From positions 5,456,001 to 5,520,000 of the forward strand of contig JAILWY010000023.1 of NCBI GenBank assembly GCA_022113835.1: a stretch of DNA of 64,000 bases, read 5' to 3'. Below are positions 25,001 to 36,400 of the stretch, piece by piece (the stretch's first letter is position 1; every line of letters begins with the position of its first letter). The notes under the pieces were generated by a model. The model ran no database searches. It worked only from the letters and a program-made list of their open reading frames with translations, and was not told where the DNA came from. The translations under genes were made by a program, and so were the position numbers. Source of the DNA: Atopsyche davidsoni. Lineage: Eukaryota; Arthropoda; Insecta; Trichoptera; Hydrobiosidae.

Positions 25001-25635
25001 ACTGATCTATTTAATTGGTCTTAGCATGTGTAAATTATCACAACAAATAGTTTTAAGCACAATAGGCAGCAAAAAATTGTTAACTCGAAAACATATCAGC
25101 AGTTATATTTGGTGCAAATGTGAATTTTTTTACACATCACTGGGAGCCACTTAGTTTATTACCACAAAATAATAGGATACAGGGTTAGTGATGGATTTTC
25201 GATGAAACTATTTGCATAAATGAAAAATTTAATTATTGAAGAATTAAAATTAGGTAAAAATATATACCAACACGTTGAAGACATCTTAAATTCAGTCCCG
25301 TTATACTTATCGATTTTTCAAGAATATTTAAATTGCAATACAATTTATATATTTTCATCAAAAATAAAGTTTATGTGTAAAAACTTCGTAACCCAAGGTT
25401 ATCTGGTGCTACGTTCTTGAATGGATAAGATTATCTAAAGATAGTATAAAAGAAGGTAGTAATTATAAATTTTAATGTATAAAATTATATTCACCCCCAG
25501 AGACTCCGCGTTTTGTTCTACCAGAGTGGTATTTAGACTTTTTCTCCTCTCGTAAAATGAAATTTTATGGTATTTATGAAAGTAACACATGAAAGATAAC
25601 ATAATATATTTTTTCTTTTTGTTTAAACTAGTTTC
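19011..25635. other. Gene-free region, first part
   Basis: Starts with the promoter side of receptor C. I find no exon with flanking splice sites and no protein motif. TE-like termini of the type CAGTGGCGTA occur near 20496 (plus) and 21224 (reverse), and a dispersed repeat lies at 20041-20140. The block 21190-21560 and the block around 21950-22110 are less AT-rich than the surroundings and could be conserved regulatory DNA, but nothing in them is diagnostic. The rest looks like ordinary AT-rich intergenic DNA. Confidence 0.4.
20041..20140 (+). repeat. Dispersed repeat, copy 1 of 3
   Basis: It shares GCGCGCAGGTT-TTGGGCTTACAA and GTGGCTTAGG-GGTAGCGTA with copies at 34563-34663 and 36277-36400. 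No coding capacity and no tRNA boxes that I can recognise. It is probably a SINE or MITE family. Confidence 0.6.
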
Positions 25636-25830
25636 TTTATGTGATTAAGCATATTTTTTCACACATTGAAAACGATTAAAGAAAACTCTCAGAAAATATC
25701 ATCGTGACTTGTGAGGGATTCGAACCCACATCCCCAAGCTTTCATGGCCGGTGCATTTATCCAACTATGCTAACTGAGAGTTTTCTTTAATCGTTTTCAA
25801 TGTGTGAAAAAATATGCTTAATCACATAAA
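25636..25830 (-). repeat. tRNA-like core enclosed by a perfect 57-bp inverted repeat
   Basis: Arms at 25636-25692 and 25774-25830 are exact reverse complements over 57 bases. The 81-base core, read on the minus strand, has an A box (TAGCATAGTTGG at 25772-25761) and a perfect B box inside GGGTTCGAATCCC (25727-25715), at the spacing of a tRNA gene. The acceptor-stem sides do not pair convincingly, so this is a tRNA-derived sequence and not a confident tRNA gene. The whole unit would fold into one long hairpin. Confidence 0.75.
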
Positions 25831-28800
25831 CATACTAATACCTGCATGGGTAAATAAATACGCATCCTGATTAACATTAATCTAAAATTAATATAAACTA
25901 GTTTCGGCAACTTCTTGGTAATTAAGTTATATTCGGGTAATATTTGATAGCAAAAATATATAAACTTAATTTAAACTAAACTTTTCAAAAAAATAAGAAA
26001 TTCTACTATTTTTTGTGTCACGAAGACTCAACCAAGTCTCGTGGCATTTCATGAATTAAATAATTATATAACAAGACTTCTTTATAGCTGCATGAATTCT
26101 CAATGTCCTCGAGTGTCAGAAAATTACTCACCCCCGAATTCTGCCGCCCCGGGCTGTAACCCCGTCTGGCCCACGTAGATAACTATACATCCATGGTATT
26201 CTAAGGTTTTCAGACAAACTAACGTCTATTTTTATTTCGCACTAACCTTGGTTCATTTCGGTCCCTCCTCCATAGAGGGTGATTGCTCGGGTGATAAGAA
26301 GCAGTAAGTGGAGCACCCTCGGCCCTACCGGACTGACATATCGAACTGTTCCGGAATTAACTGGGTCAGCGGACTTGCAACCTGTGGGTGTGGACCTTTC
26401 TCTGCTGGTCAGCACCTGGTGATTATGACTATTACTATTCCTAACTACTCTTCACTCCATCTACACCACCATTTAAACTACACCTCCGCTGAGTATTAAA
26501 CTTTGCCAACTCAAACAAGCAGGACTGCAAGCGATTTACATCATCATTAATAAACATAAACACTTACACACTAGACCAGTAAAAAAATATTCACCCTGCA
26601 TTTGAGATAAGGGAAATCAACGTAACTCATTATGTTGAATATCATCTAATACCAATATCATTTGATGCATATAAAGTAGACTTATCAATCATTTCAATAA
26701 GCTAAACTAAATCTTAATATTTTTTTTTTTGAACGTTTGTGCAATCTCTTGAATAGTTTCCTCGCTACATAATGAGACAACACATCACTTGAAAAATTAT
26801 TTTAACAACGCTTTTAAACAAACTTTTTTCATATGCATGTAAAATTTGAGCCTCTGCTGTTTTTTTTTTTTTTTGTAAAACGAAGTTAAAAATCATTTTT
26901 ATTTGATAAATCCCCATTTATTTAGTGAATTGTGGGTCTAAATAATTTAAAAGACCTGTTGTGGCATAAATGATTAAATAAAGTGCTTTGATGCTCAACT
27001 TATAGACACCATTATAAGATTAAGCCATTGTTTGTTATTACCTTCTTATTTTGGAGTTTTGAGAAAGCAAGTCTACTCAAAATTTTATTATATTTATATT
27101 TGAAATCTTGAAATACTCGAATAAAAGTGAAACGTACCCAAAATATAAAAAAACCTAAAGAAAACACCGCATCGTAGAAAAACTATTAAATCTGTTACTA
27201 AGGTCAAAAGTAGTTCAATGTATTATTGAAGAATGTAATATAATTTATTACCAATGACTTGAACGTTTCTATATTTTTTCACATGTTATATAAAAAAAAC
27301 CTCAAAATTGTACTCAACCTCGCATGTAAAAGAATTTTCACCTACTTATATTAAATAAATGTACAAATATGAAGCGATTTAAGTTTTTGTCGCCGAAAGT
27401 GACGCGGAAAGAAATTTGTTTGGCGTATGTCAATGTTATTTTAACAGCATACATTTTTTTAGAATTTAATACATTATTAATTTTTTCATCAACCACAGGT
27501 TTTTTAAATTTGGTATTAATTAAATCATTTGCAAGTTTGCAAATAAAAAACGATCATTATTACATATTTTTTTATTAGGCTTCTAACACCTTAAAGAAAT
27601 ATTTTCATGTTTGACCACACCGTAAAAATATGACATTCAAATTATAGTGAAATATGTAAAATAGTTGTTTTTAAAAAATAATAATTAGTATAAAATATAA
27701 CGTTTTCACTGATAGTTGTAAATTAAAAATGTATTGAATTATCCGAATTAGAAAACCTATTATTAATTTTTAACTATTTGATCTGTTTTCATCAGAGAAA
27801 TTTACACCGACATGTGAAACATATTGAATACTGGAAGCCACATTTCAGTTTTATAGTTTTCTTCGGTTTGCGATCAAAGGAAACCATTAAGATAAGCCTA
27901 CCATTGGTTTACACTCAATTACGACCCATAATAATTATAATGTGATAATTATTGCCACAACCAAACAATCGAAACTAGGATAGTCAAATATTCAATACGA
28001 AATTTTTTCTTTTGTAGTTTTCTTTAATTGTCAATTATTTAGATTCTTGTTGACTATTTCTTTTACACAAAAAATACAGTTCCATTTGCTATGGAATAAT
28101 ATATATTAAGCTTTTCTTTGATCAATAGCTTCATAAATACAATATTAGTATTTTAATTTAATTAAAAAAATGTATTGACTACATATTATTTCAATACAAA
28201 GAGTGAAAAATCGAATCTTGGAGTTCCTGTTTAAATTTCTAATCTACTAAACCTACAAGCCATAGTTTTATAAATATTCGTGATTTTTACTCCACTTAAT
28301 ATTGTATCAGTATATATATATTAAAAGCTCTCGAAAAAGAGCTCAATGAAATACTTACAAACCGTGTTACAGAAATAAAAATTACGAGCAAAAAATCGAT
28401 ACACCAAAATTATTCACATTCACAACATTGGGATCGACACATTAAATACATCCGCAATACCACGAAAAAGCTACCTTCGTAAAAAATGCCAATAACTTAG
28501 TCCATTTTCAATTACAGCGCTATGCGGTCACCCCATTCTACAGAATCAATTAATGGCAGGTACACAAATCAAAACTCACACTTTTCTGAAAACGATGCAA
28601 ACAAAGTATGATCATCCAACGAATAACTTGTTAATATACCCCAAAGTATTTTTCACCGTTTCGATCATTTCTTAACAGCACCATTATTATTATTATTTAA
28701 AATAACTATTCAAAATATCCAATAAAATATATTATTATTTTCAAATTAATTGATAATCAATAAAATCGCAAACAATATTAATTATGAACAATTTGTTTTA

Positions 28801-31800
28801 ATCGATCCACCAAATAAGTCATTGATTCATATATCATCAATGAAGATTGCATTGACTTCAGACTTTGCAATAAATACTCAATTACTATTTTAATAATGAA
28901 TGATTATTCTAAAATACAGTTGGCAATCTCAAATAAAATAAATATTTGACCAAACAACATTCGGTTGATTTTTGTGGAGCGAGTTTTTTAAGGCGACTAA
29001 TTTGCTGATTATAAAAAAATGATTTGATTATGCCATTCACTATTGTACACATGCAATGCAATATTTTACTTTTAAACACTGCACAGTGTATTTCGATAAA
29101 TCCACATTTAATATTTGTGATTAATTCAAGCATTTGTGAAAAACCACTCTCGCTCACTCTATTTACTTTATTAAAACGTATCGTCGTTTTGAGTCTGATG
29201 AAAATATATTCGTTATCGTTTATACGAATATTCCGAAAAAACATAATGACTAAATTAGATTATTTCATGTGAAGTAGTGCTTTGTGATATTCCTTTTTGT
29301 TAAATTATATGTAATCAATGTGTCTTGCAAGTCAATAAATCTTAGATAAAATCAGAAATGTTTCAATTAACTTTGAAATGTTATTAAGTATATTTTTTAT
29401 TCACCCCCCAGACTCAAATGTTAACTACCCCGTCTGATGGTGTAACTAAAGTGCTGTCGGTAAGGGTAGGTGCTATGTACAAGGGAGGTACACTAGAAAT
29501 TTAAAAGCTTTGGAAAAAAATTAAAAGATGATGCTTTTGGTCTCCATTAACTAGAAGATTAGTGAAACTTATTTGTAAATAACTAGAACATGAAATTTGA
29601 TAACGTCTTGAGTTAAAAAAAACCACCTGAATGCCACATGTCCTGAATATCGTCTTAAATGTAAAAACTGTTTTTACTAAAGCAATAAAATTACTTTTTT
29701 TTAATATTAATTATTGGATTCAACGATTTTATTATTCTTAACTAGAAAGGCTTGTAGATTAACCTCTGGAAGTAAATCGTGTTATCTCGTGTCAAATATT
29801 TATGCACGATATAAAATAAGTATTTTGTATGCAAATTTACTGAAAACTTGAGATATTTTAGCATAATTATTTTTAAATACGCAGAAAAAAAATGTAGATA
29901 TCATTACGCGCTTTTAGGGAAAATTTATAATTACTTACGTCATCCTGTAAATATAAAGTCACATCACATCGTTTTTCAATACTCAAAATCAAGGAACCTT
30001 AGAAATGATTTTTAATGAATCGTCTGAATATGAATTTATTTGTCAATGCCTAATGACATATGCTAAATCTAAATGCTGCTCACTTCCCAGTGTTTTTTAG
30101 AACTTATCTTTAATAAAACATTAATTTATTTTGGCACACAGTCTAACTTGAATATTGTACATAAAGATATCATAAGCATATTCCAAAAAACTAGAAAAAA
30201 AGAAGAGATCTTTTTTTTGTAATTGGGTTGACTGAATTACGATAATCATTTAATTAAATTATAAATAATCAATATACAATATGTAAATGTGGTTAATCTG
30301 AAAATTTTCTCCGAAAATTGCACTAAGCCTCAAAATTAATGAAAAGAGTACGGTGCACAAAAATACATAATTCAGTCTCGAATTCAAATAAGTGTTGATC
30401 GTCATTGATGATTTTTCTCTGTAATGCTTAAATAAAAAAAATATTAATAAAGATTTTAATAGAAAACAAAATGAAGTTTTAATCTGTATTGAGGACCATG
30501 AAGGCAATTTCCCCTATACACGACAATCCCCCAGTTTGGCTTGTTTATCTTGCACTCGCCCATAATTGCCGTTATTTTTTCACCCAGAAATAATTTCGTT
30601 TTAGGGTGTTGGACCCGAAGGTTATGGCAGCCAAACACCTGTGTAGCCACAGAAAAGCATTTATATGGTATTTTATGGCTTGCAGTAAACTTGATTGACT
30701 TCTGAGATATTTCTCCTGTTGTTTCTGTTTGAGCAATGAGCGATAAAAAAATATTTATGCGGCCTGCATCATTGATATTTCTTTACGTATCACATATAAG
30801 TATCACAATAAATTAATCGTGAGAAAATCAATTTATATATAATATATATACCATATACTTATTTATACATTATTTTTTTATAGTTGTTATTTAACAATGT
30901 GGTAAACATACCACATAAATGATCTACAAAAACCTTCGCTAAATTTTCGCTTGCCCTTAGTTCGTCCTTGAGTATCGAAATGAATAAATAGGTTATTTGT
31001 GATTTAAGAACTTTAAAGTTTTCATTAGTAAAAGTTCTCTTTTATATTATTTTAATAGCGACTTTTAAGCAGTATTTTGTTTTTGACATGCGTCTTTATT
31101 TCTTCACCTCACACGTCACAAGTTTATACCAAAATACCCCACCGTCCATAATAGTATTTCATTGCCACTTTCTCGATTGGCGACCATGACCCCGTTAACT
31201 CTAATGTATTAGAAAAGCAGTTAGAAATACCAGTGCGAAATATTAACTCACAAACTAAAATAAAATTGTTAACATGGCTATCCTATCGCTTTTTTAAAAT
31301 ATATATATACACAAATTAAAAAATAAAATAAAATAAGCTCACTAACACTATCAACACATTGTTTTAATATTTGTAAATAAATGCAAAGTATATAACCAGT
31401 TAACCGTTTTACTTTGTATGAACTGCAAAGTGTTTGATTCTCAGTCCTTTTTTTATTAAATTATTTTAAAAATACTTGACACGTTGTAAAATATTTTATT
31501 TTAAATAAATCTATGATAGTTCAATAAGATGTTTGTTTTGTTACAAATTTTAAAGTAAAGACCCCTCAAAGTTTGAGTCATGTGTTGGTATGTAAATTTA
31601 AATTATAACAATTTTAAGAGTTTACTTTATATCTTGCATAGAATTTAATGCATGTGAGGAAATTAAATATAAATTCATCGCTTTTTTTTCAACAAATACT
31701 CGTTAAATTCCTGCGTTAGCCATATTACAAAAAAAGTAGTTGGTGATATCAAATATAAATTGAAAAAAATTCCTATTCAAAAAAGTTACTATAACATGAA

Positions 31801-34562
31801 CACAATTATTTATAGTCTCATTTCAGTTCAATGTAACTGAGTCTAAAATTTTAACAATGTTTTCACAGTGAAAATAAAACAGATTCTTTGATAAAATATT
31901 ACACCCTTAATATAGTAGCATGCCCATAATTCTTACTAACTACCTAAAATAAATTATAGAGAATTAAGTTTAAATTGTTACTAATAAATGTAAAAATACA
32001 CTCGAGTAATATATAACTTAACTAACTCAATTATTTTCATTTTGATAATGAAGAAAAAAAATTTACGATTGCCATCGTACTTTTTTTCAGATAATTATTT
32101 TCATTTAAAATAATCATAATTTACCACGAATACAATTCACTGATAGTAAATTGTGATAATCAAATGGGGTTACCTTTGATTGACAACTGATTTTGGATTC
32201 CGATATTTTATCAAACAGGTCTGTTTGCAAGTGAAGGTCAATTTTAAAAATATACAAGTTAACTCATTCAAAAGTACAAACGAAAGTTTAAACCAGCTCA
32301 ATTATTATTTTTTTTTAATTACAGATTTTTTCATGGAAACCTTATTTGTTCTATCTGGAGTATAATATTTAGTTTTTTTTATGTTTCCTAAAAATAAAAT
32401 TACATTTTTAACTCATAAGTTTTCTTTATCAAAGTCAATAACAGACTAATTTGCTGAATTTTCAAGTTAACTTGTCTGTCTTGTAATCAGCGTTGTCATG
32501 AAAGCGCTCAGTTTACTGTGTTGTAACTTATTTCTACTAAAACCATCTGCCTAAAATGCATCGAAATTTGCGTGTTTATTTAATACTCAATACGAAATTG
32601 TTAGTACAACAAATAGTAATGAATTTGAAACTTTTATAAATCTATTGTGGTATATTCAATATTTTCTAGTGATTTGTGCTTTAACGAAATCTCAAATAAA
32701 TACACTCAGTCTTGCCCTCCGCTGAAGTGACGGCACGCCACTGCTCATTAATATAAATTATGTACGTACTGATGAATGGATAATCATGGCCTGCATTAAT
32801 ACCTATGCTGGTTTACCCTTTGTACATTTCCTTTGACTCCCTGATAGACATTTTGGGGTCAACTTTTCTAATTTCACTAACTATTTAAATAGGTTTCCAA
32901 TTACAGACTTTAAATGATATTACAGTTACACTTAATTACGCATTGTAATCATATATTTAAAAAAATATTTTAATGAAATAAAATACATTATTAAATCACT
33001 GTGTGGTTTGCGTAAAAAACACACGATGGTAGAGCTAACTTCTCGGTTACATATTTCTACATATTTTGATCATAAAAGCACTGAAATAAATTCTCCAGGT
33101 GTTTTCAATAAAAATAAAGGTGAATTTATAATCAGAGGTAGCCGTTTCGTATCGCAGACACACTCGGTGGATTCCACAGTTTGTCTTGCGATAACAATCG
33201 CCGCGCACGAGAAGCTCTGCGTCGCTATGGTGGATATTTTGTATAAGTCAGCTTTATTTATTTACAACTTTCCTGTTCTAACAGAGTTATGAAGGCATTG
33301 ACCCATTAAGCTATTTTATTGTCTACAACAGGATAAATTTTGGCACGACTTTGACCGCAAACCTTATAAGATTCTGATAAGTACCATAATAAAAATTGAG
33401 TAACAAACTTAAAAAGTCAATATGGTACTTTGTTAACTTATTGATATCATCATAATCAATAAATAAAAATTTTAATTATAAAATTGAGAATCGTTGTATG
33501 TTTAGGTTTCATCATGCATTCAACTCCTATAACCAATACTCAAATACATTTGTTTATTAATAAAAAATAAAAAAATATTCAATGCAACTATAATTGTAAT
33601 GAAACTATTTATTGTCTTAAGTATCCCGGAAAAAAAACATAATGCTGTTCGGAACAAGGAAGGATCGTTACGAGAATTAGCGAATTCTAGAAATACTTTT
33701 ACACATGCAAGCAAGCTGAAAGAAATTGGAAATAACTTACTCAAATATAAAACAAATATTCTAATTGGATTGTTTTACTACACATTTTTTTGTCTTTATT
33801 AATTTGTTTTCGGGACTTTGATCGTAATAAATATTTATGCCTTCAAAGGGAAAATTAAAAGTTTACCGGGTTGTTCACTCCAGCTTTTTTCGTGTAAACA
33901 ATAGCATACAAAGTTGTAGCTATGTGCTGGAATTTCTAAATTTACACTGTGAGTGAGTGAGACCTGCTTTTTTTCAGCCACGACAGTATTATGAAAAAAT
34001 TTCAGACTGTTTATTTAGATCGAGCTGCATAAAGATAATCTCGGAAATCTTATTTGGTATATAGTTTCTTGTGATGTTGACTTTATTTATGAAAACTCAG
34101 AATATTTTTCTTTCTTATCAGCAGTTAAAATATATTTTTAAATTATCTAATAAAAATATCATAGCAAGCTTCAGCGTGTTAAAAATTACATATTATTATG
34201 ATCGTGTGATATTTATCGTTGCGATAATTTTATCTCTATCACAAAGACAAATATTAAACTCATATCTTATTGGAAGTCTGTATTGGTGTATTGATGTTTA
34301 TCATGACAAATTAGATTGGTATAATCAGATTTATCGGTATAGTAATCCATTTTGCTGTCCTAATGTATCAAAATATTATAACAGTAACAACATTTGACCT
34401 CTTTAAGCGAGTAATATTATTTCTCTAAGATTTTATTTTCTCGGGTATGCACTTTCAAGGCTTTGTAGATACGTAAAAGTATTCGTGATTGTGGCAGTGA
34501 TATTTTTTGATTTTTTTTAGGATTCTTTATTTTCTTTTATCTTAATTTACAATAGTTGTTAC
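25831..34562. other. Gene-free region, second part
   Basis: AT-rich, with many poly-A and poly-T runs. Apart from the GC-richer block at 26120-26500, there is a less AT-rich patch at about 30480-30660 without recognisable coding signal, and a terminus-like block near 32708-32745 (reverse of CAGTGGCGTGCCGTCACTTC). Small open frames at 27369, 29024, 33008 and 34071 have AT-driven composition and no motif. No RNA gene was found. Confidence 0.4.
26120..26500 (+). mobile_element. Possible transposon remnant, GC-richer block
   Basis: It begins TCACCCCCGAATTCTGCCGC and contains GGGCTGTAACCCCGTCTGG. Similar TCACCCCC starts occur at 25492 and 29401, the latter also followed by CCCCGTCTGA. It is sharply richer in G and C than its surroundings and has no long open frame. 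The resemblance to a 5' end of a non-LTR element is a guess. Confidence 0.3.
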
Positions 34563-34985
34563 GGCTATGCTTTCAATAGGGTATGTGGCTATTCCCTGAT
34601 TCTGTGAGCAGGTTGTGGGGCTTACGAGGTGGTAGCGTACGGGAAATCTCTCTATTTTCATTACAGTAAAACCTCGATATAACGGGCCTCTATTACACGG
34701 ACTTCGGATATAACGGACAAAAAATCCGGTCGAAAATTAAAAAAAAATTTTTTCGTAATTTTCGAGAGTTCATTGTAAAAAAATAACAACTTTACTTTAC
34801 GAAGAGTGTCTGAAGAAAATTAAATAGAATTTTGTTTGTGTTTAAAATAGACCAAAAAATAGTTTTTTTATTTATTTTAAACCTATTTTTACATTACGGA
34901 CATTCGGTTTTTACGGACACCCCCTCCCCCAAATCGGTCCGTTATACCGAATTTTACTGTATTGAGTTTGTGTAAAAAACTCTTT
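34563..34985 (+). repeat. Dispersed repeat, copy 2 of 3, split by a MITE
   Basis: The left part, 34563-34663, has GGCTATGCTTTCAATAGGGT and GCAGGTTGTGGGGCTTAC. The right part, 34962-34985, has TTGAGTTTGTGTA, which is contiguous with the left part in copy 3 (36277-36400). The 296-bp element at 34664-34959 interrupts it. Confidence 0.65.
34664..34959. mobile_element. pogo/Tigger-like MITE (296 bp)
   Basis: Terminal inverted repeats are CAGTAAAACCTCGATATAAC at the left and CAGTAAAATTCGGTATAACG as the reverse complement of the right end. Both ends abut TA (34662-34663 and 34960-34961), the target duplication of Tc1/mariner/pogo elements. There is no open frame, so it is non-autonomous. It is inserted within copy 2 of a dispersed repeat. 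Confidence 0.82.
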
Positions 34986-35220
34986 TTTCACAACAAGGAT
35001 CACTATTCAATAGATTGAACAAAACAAAACAAGAAGGTGAACTGAATGAATTCGCTGATTTTCCACAGTGCAAACGTCATTACAAGCGAACAGCAGTAGT
35101 GATTAAAAAATTGTGAAATTAACTTTTCGATTCAGCAAAATGCTGCGGAATCAATCGATCAATCGGATCGTGGAAAGCGTCGGTTGATTTTCGCATCGCG
35201 CTTTGTTATCAGCCGATCTG

Positions 35221-35352
35221 CGAAGATGCCCTCGGGGGGCTAGGCCTGGGGCTGGGGCGGGGCTGGGCCGGGGCGGGGCGGCGCCGCCCGTGCCGGCGCG
35301 GCCAGGCACGATGCTCCCCGCCCCGCCTAGCCCACTGACACGGAGCCGCGCC
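35221..35352. other. Isolated very GC-rich island
   Basis: About 130 bases are almost entirely G and C, with repeats of GGGGCTGGGGCGGGG type, inside DNA that is mostly A and T. Open frames exist on both strands but are low-complexity Gly/Pro/Ala/Arg, and no donor site (GT) follows on the plus strand before 35400. It could be an upstream promoter or untranslated first exon of the gene at 38712-43228, or a composition anomaly. No coding call is made. Confidence 0.4.
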
Positions 35353-35489
35353 AGCTCGCGAATGCAAGAAAACCCACTTCCTGCCAACAGGCATCTGGCA
35401 GATTAGCTTTACCACTTTCTTATATTATGCTTAATATGGCTGTCTAGCCAAAGAAAATATTCCATTGCTTCTATAGCTTAATTTCTTTC

Positions 35490-36270
35490 TTATCAAGTGC
35501 CTCCCCTAAGAGGAGGCTGGCGACCATCTCACTGAGCAATATACTCGTGCTGATACAGTCCTCATCGTTTTCTAAGGGGAAAATAGTGTAGTGACTCTCC
35601 GGGTCCTTCTACACCGCAGTTTTAAATTAGAAGAAAAAGTTTGCGTATTGTTGCTACTGTAGCGGTCAGTGCAAATACACCGCTACATTATTTGACTTGT
35701 TAAGCTCCGCCCCTACCGCAGGTAGAGACTTTCTAATTTTACAACAACCCCATACAGAGAGACGCAGACACCACGTAACAGTAACGTAAAGACACAGTAA
35801 CCACGTATAATTCTGTTTGTCCATCATCTTAATAAACGAATACGCAAACATTTCGCCAGCTTTTTGATCTACATCCATAATCAACAAGCAACATAACATT
35901 AACGGGGAAACTACCTTTTCTTACAACGCTCTAGCGAAGAGGTGTCAAACTCAATTTTGCAGAGGGCCATATATTAAATTTAGAATGTGTAGGCGGGCCA
36001 GATTCAAATAAAATAAGTCTAAAAGCTCTAAAAAACATGATTCTTCTTTCTGTGACACTTGGGATCGCGGGCCGTATTGATACGGCTCGAGGGCCGAATG
36101 CGGCCCGAGGACCGTATCTTTGACATGACTGCTCTAGCGTTTAGATCTGATACTCCTTCTACAAGGTACTTCCAGAGCACATTCCTCCAGAATCATTCCA
36201 AGTCCTCTACTCCATTACAGCCACGCACAAGCAACATAATGGGAAGAGCGGAGAAGATGGCGAGGTTGAT
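35490..36270 (+). repeat. Dispersed repeat family 2, copy 1, with insertions
   Basis: It shares GGCGACCATCTCAC, CTAAGG-GAAAATAGT, CTCTAGCGTTTAGATCTGAT, TTCCAGAGCACAT and CTACTCCATT with 38170-38475, in the same order. Relative to that copy it has extra sequence at about 35625-35910 and a 195-bp MITE at 35937-36131. Confidence 0.7.
35937..36131. mobile_element. hAT-type MITE (195 bp) with 8-bp target duplication
   Basis: CTCTAGCG directly flanks both sides (35929-35936 and 36132-36139). The termini are inverted and related: the left reads AAGAGGTGTCAAAC, the right end reversed reads CAGTCATGTCAAAG. The inside has GCGGGCC/GCGGCCC blocks as in other hAT elements here. The second copy of the host repeat shows the unoccupied site with a single CTCTAGCG at about 38311. 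Confidence 0.85.
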
Positions 36271-36276
36271 TTCTTA

Positions 36277-36400
36277 GGGCTATGCTTCCAATGCTGTATG
36301 TGGTTATCTCCTGGTCGTGCGCGCAGGTTGTGGGGCTTACAAGGTGTGGCTTAGGCGGTAGCGTACATGGGTTTCTCTTTTTTCGTAATTGAGTTTGTGT
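36277..36400 (+). repeat. Dispersed repeat, copy 3 of 3
   Basis: The uninterrupted copy: GGCTATGCTTCCAATGCTGT, GCGCGCAGGTTGTGGGGCTT, GTGGCTTAGGCGGTAGCGTA, then TTGAGTTTGTGTA. It aligns with 20041-20140 and with the split copy at 34563-34985. Confidence 0.65.

Noticed and set aside
25711..25780. Functional tRNA gene
   Set aside because: A and B boxes are good but the acceptor stem does not pair and the arms belong to a larger inverted repeat; called tRNA-like only.
20496..32745. CAGTGGCGTA-type termini at about 20496, 21224 and 32740
   Set aside because: Look like DNA-transposon ends, but no partner ends or target duplications were found within the window.
35137..35190. ATG at 35140 as first exon of the SAXO-like gene
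   Set aside because: No donor in phase 2 before the stop; the exon at 38712-38833 fits in frame and phase.
35151..35415. Overlapping open frames on both strands of the GC island
   Set aside because: Low-complexity Gly/Pro/Arg/Ala translations on both strands and no plus-strand donor site; composition alone explains them.
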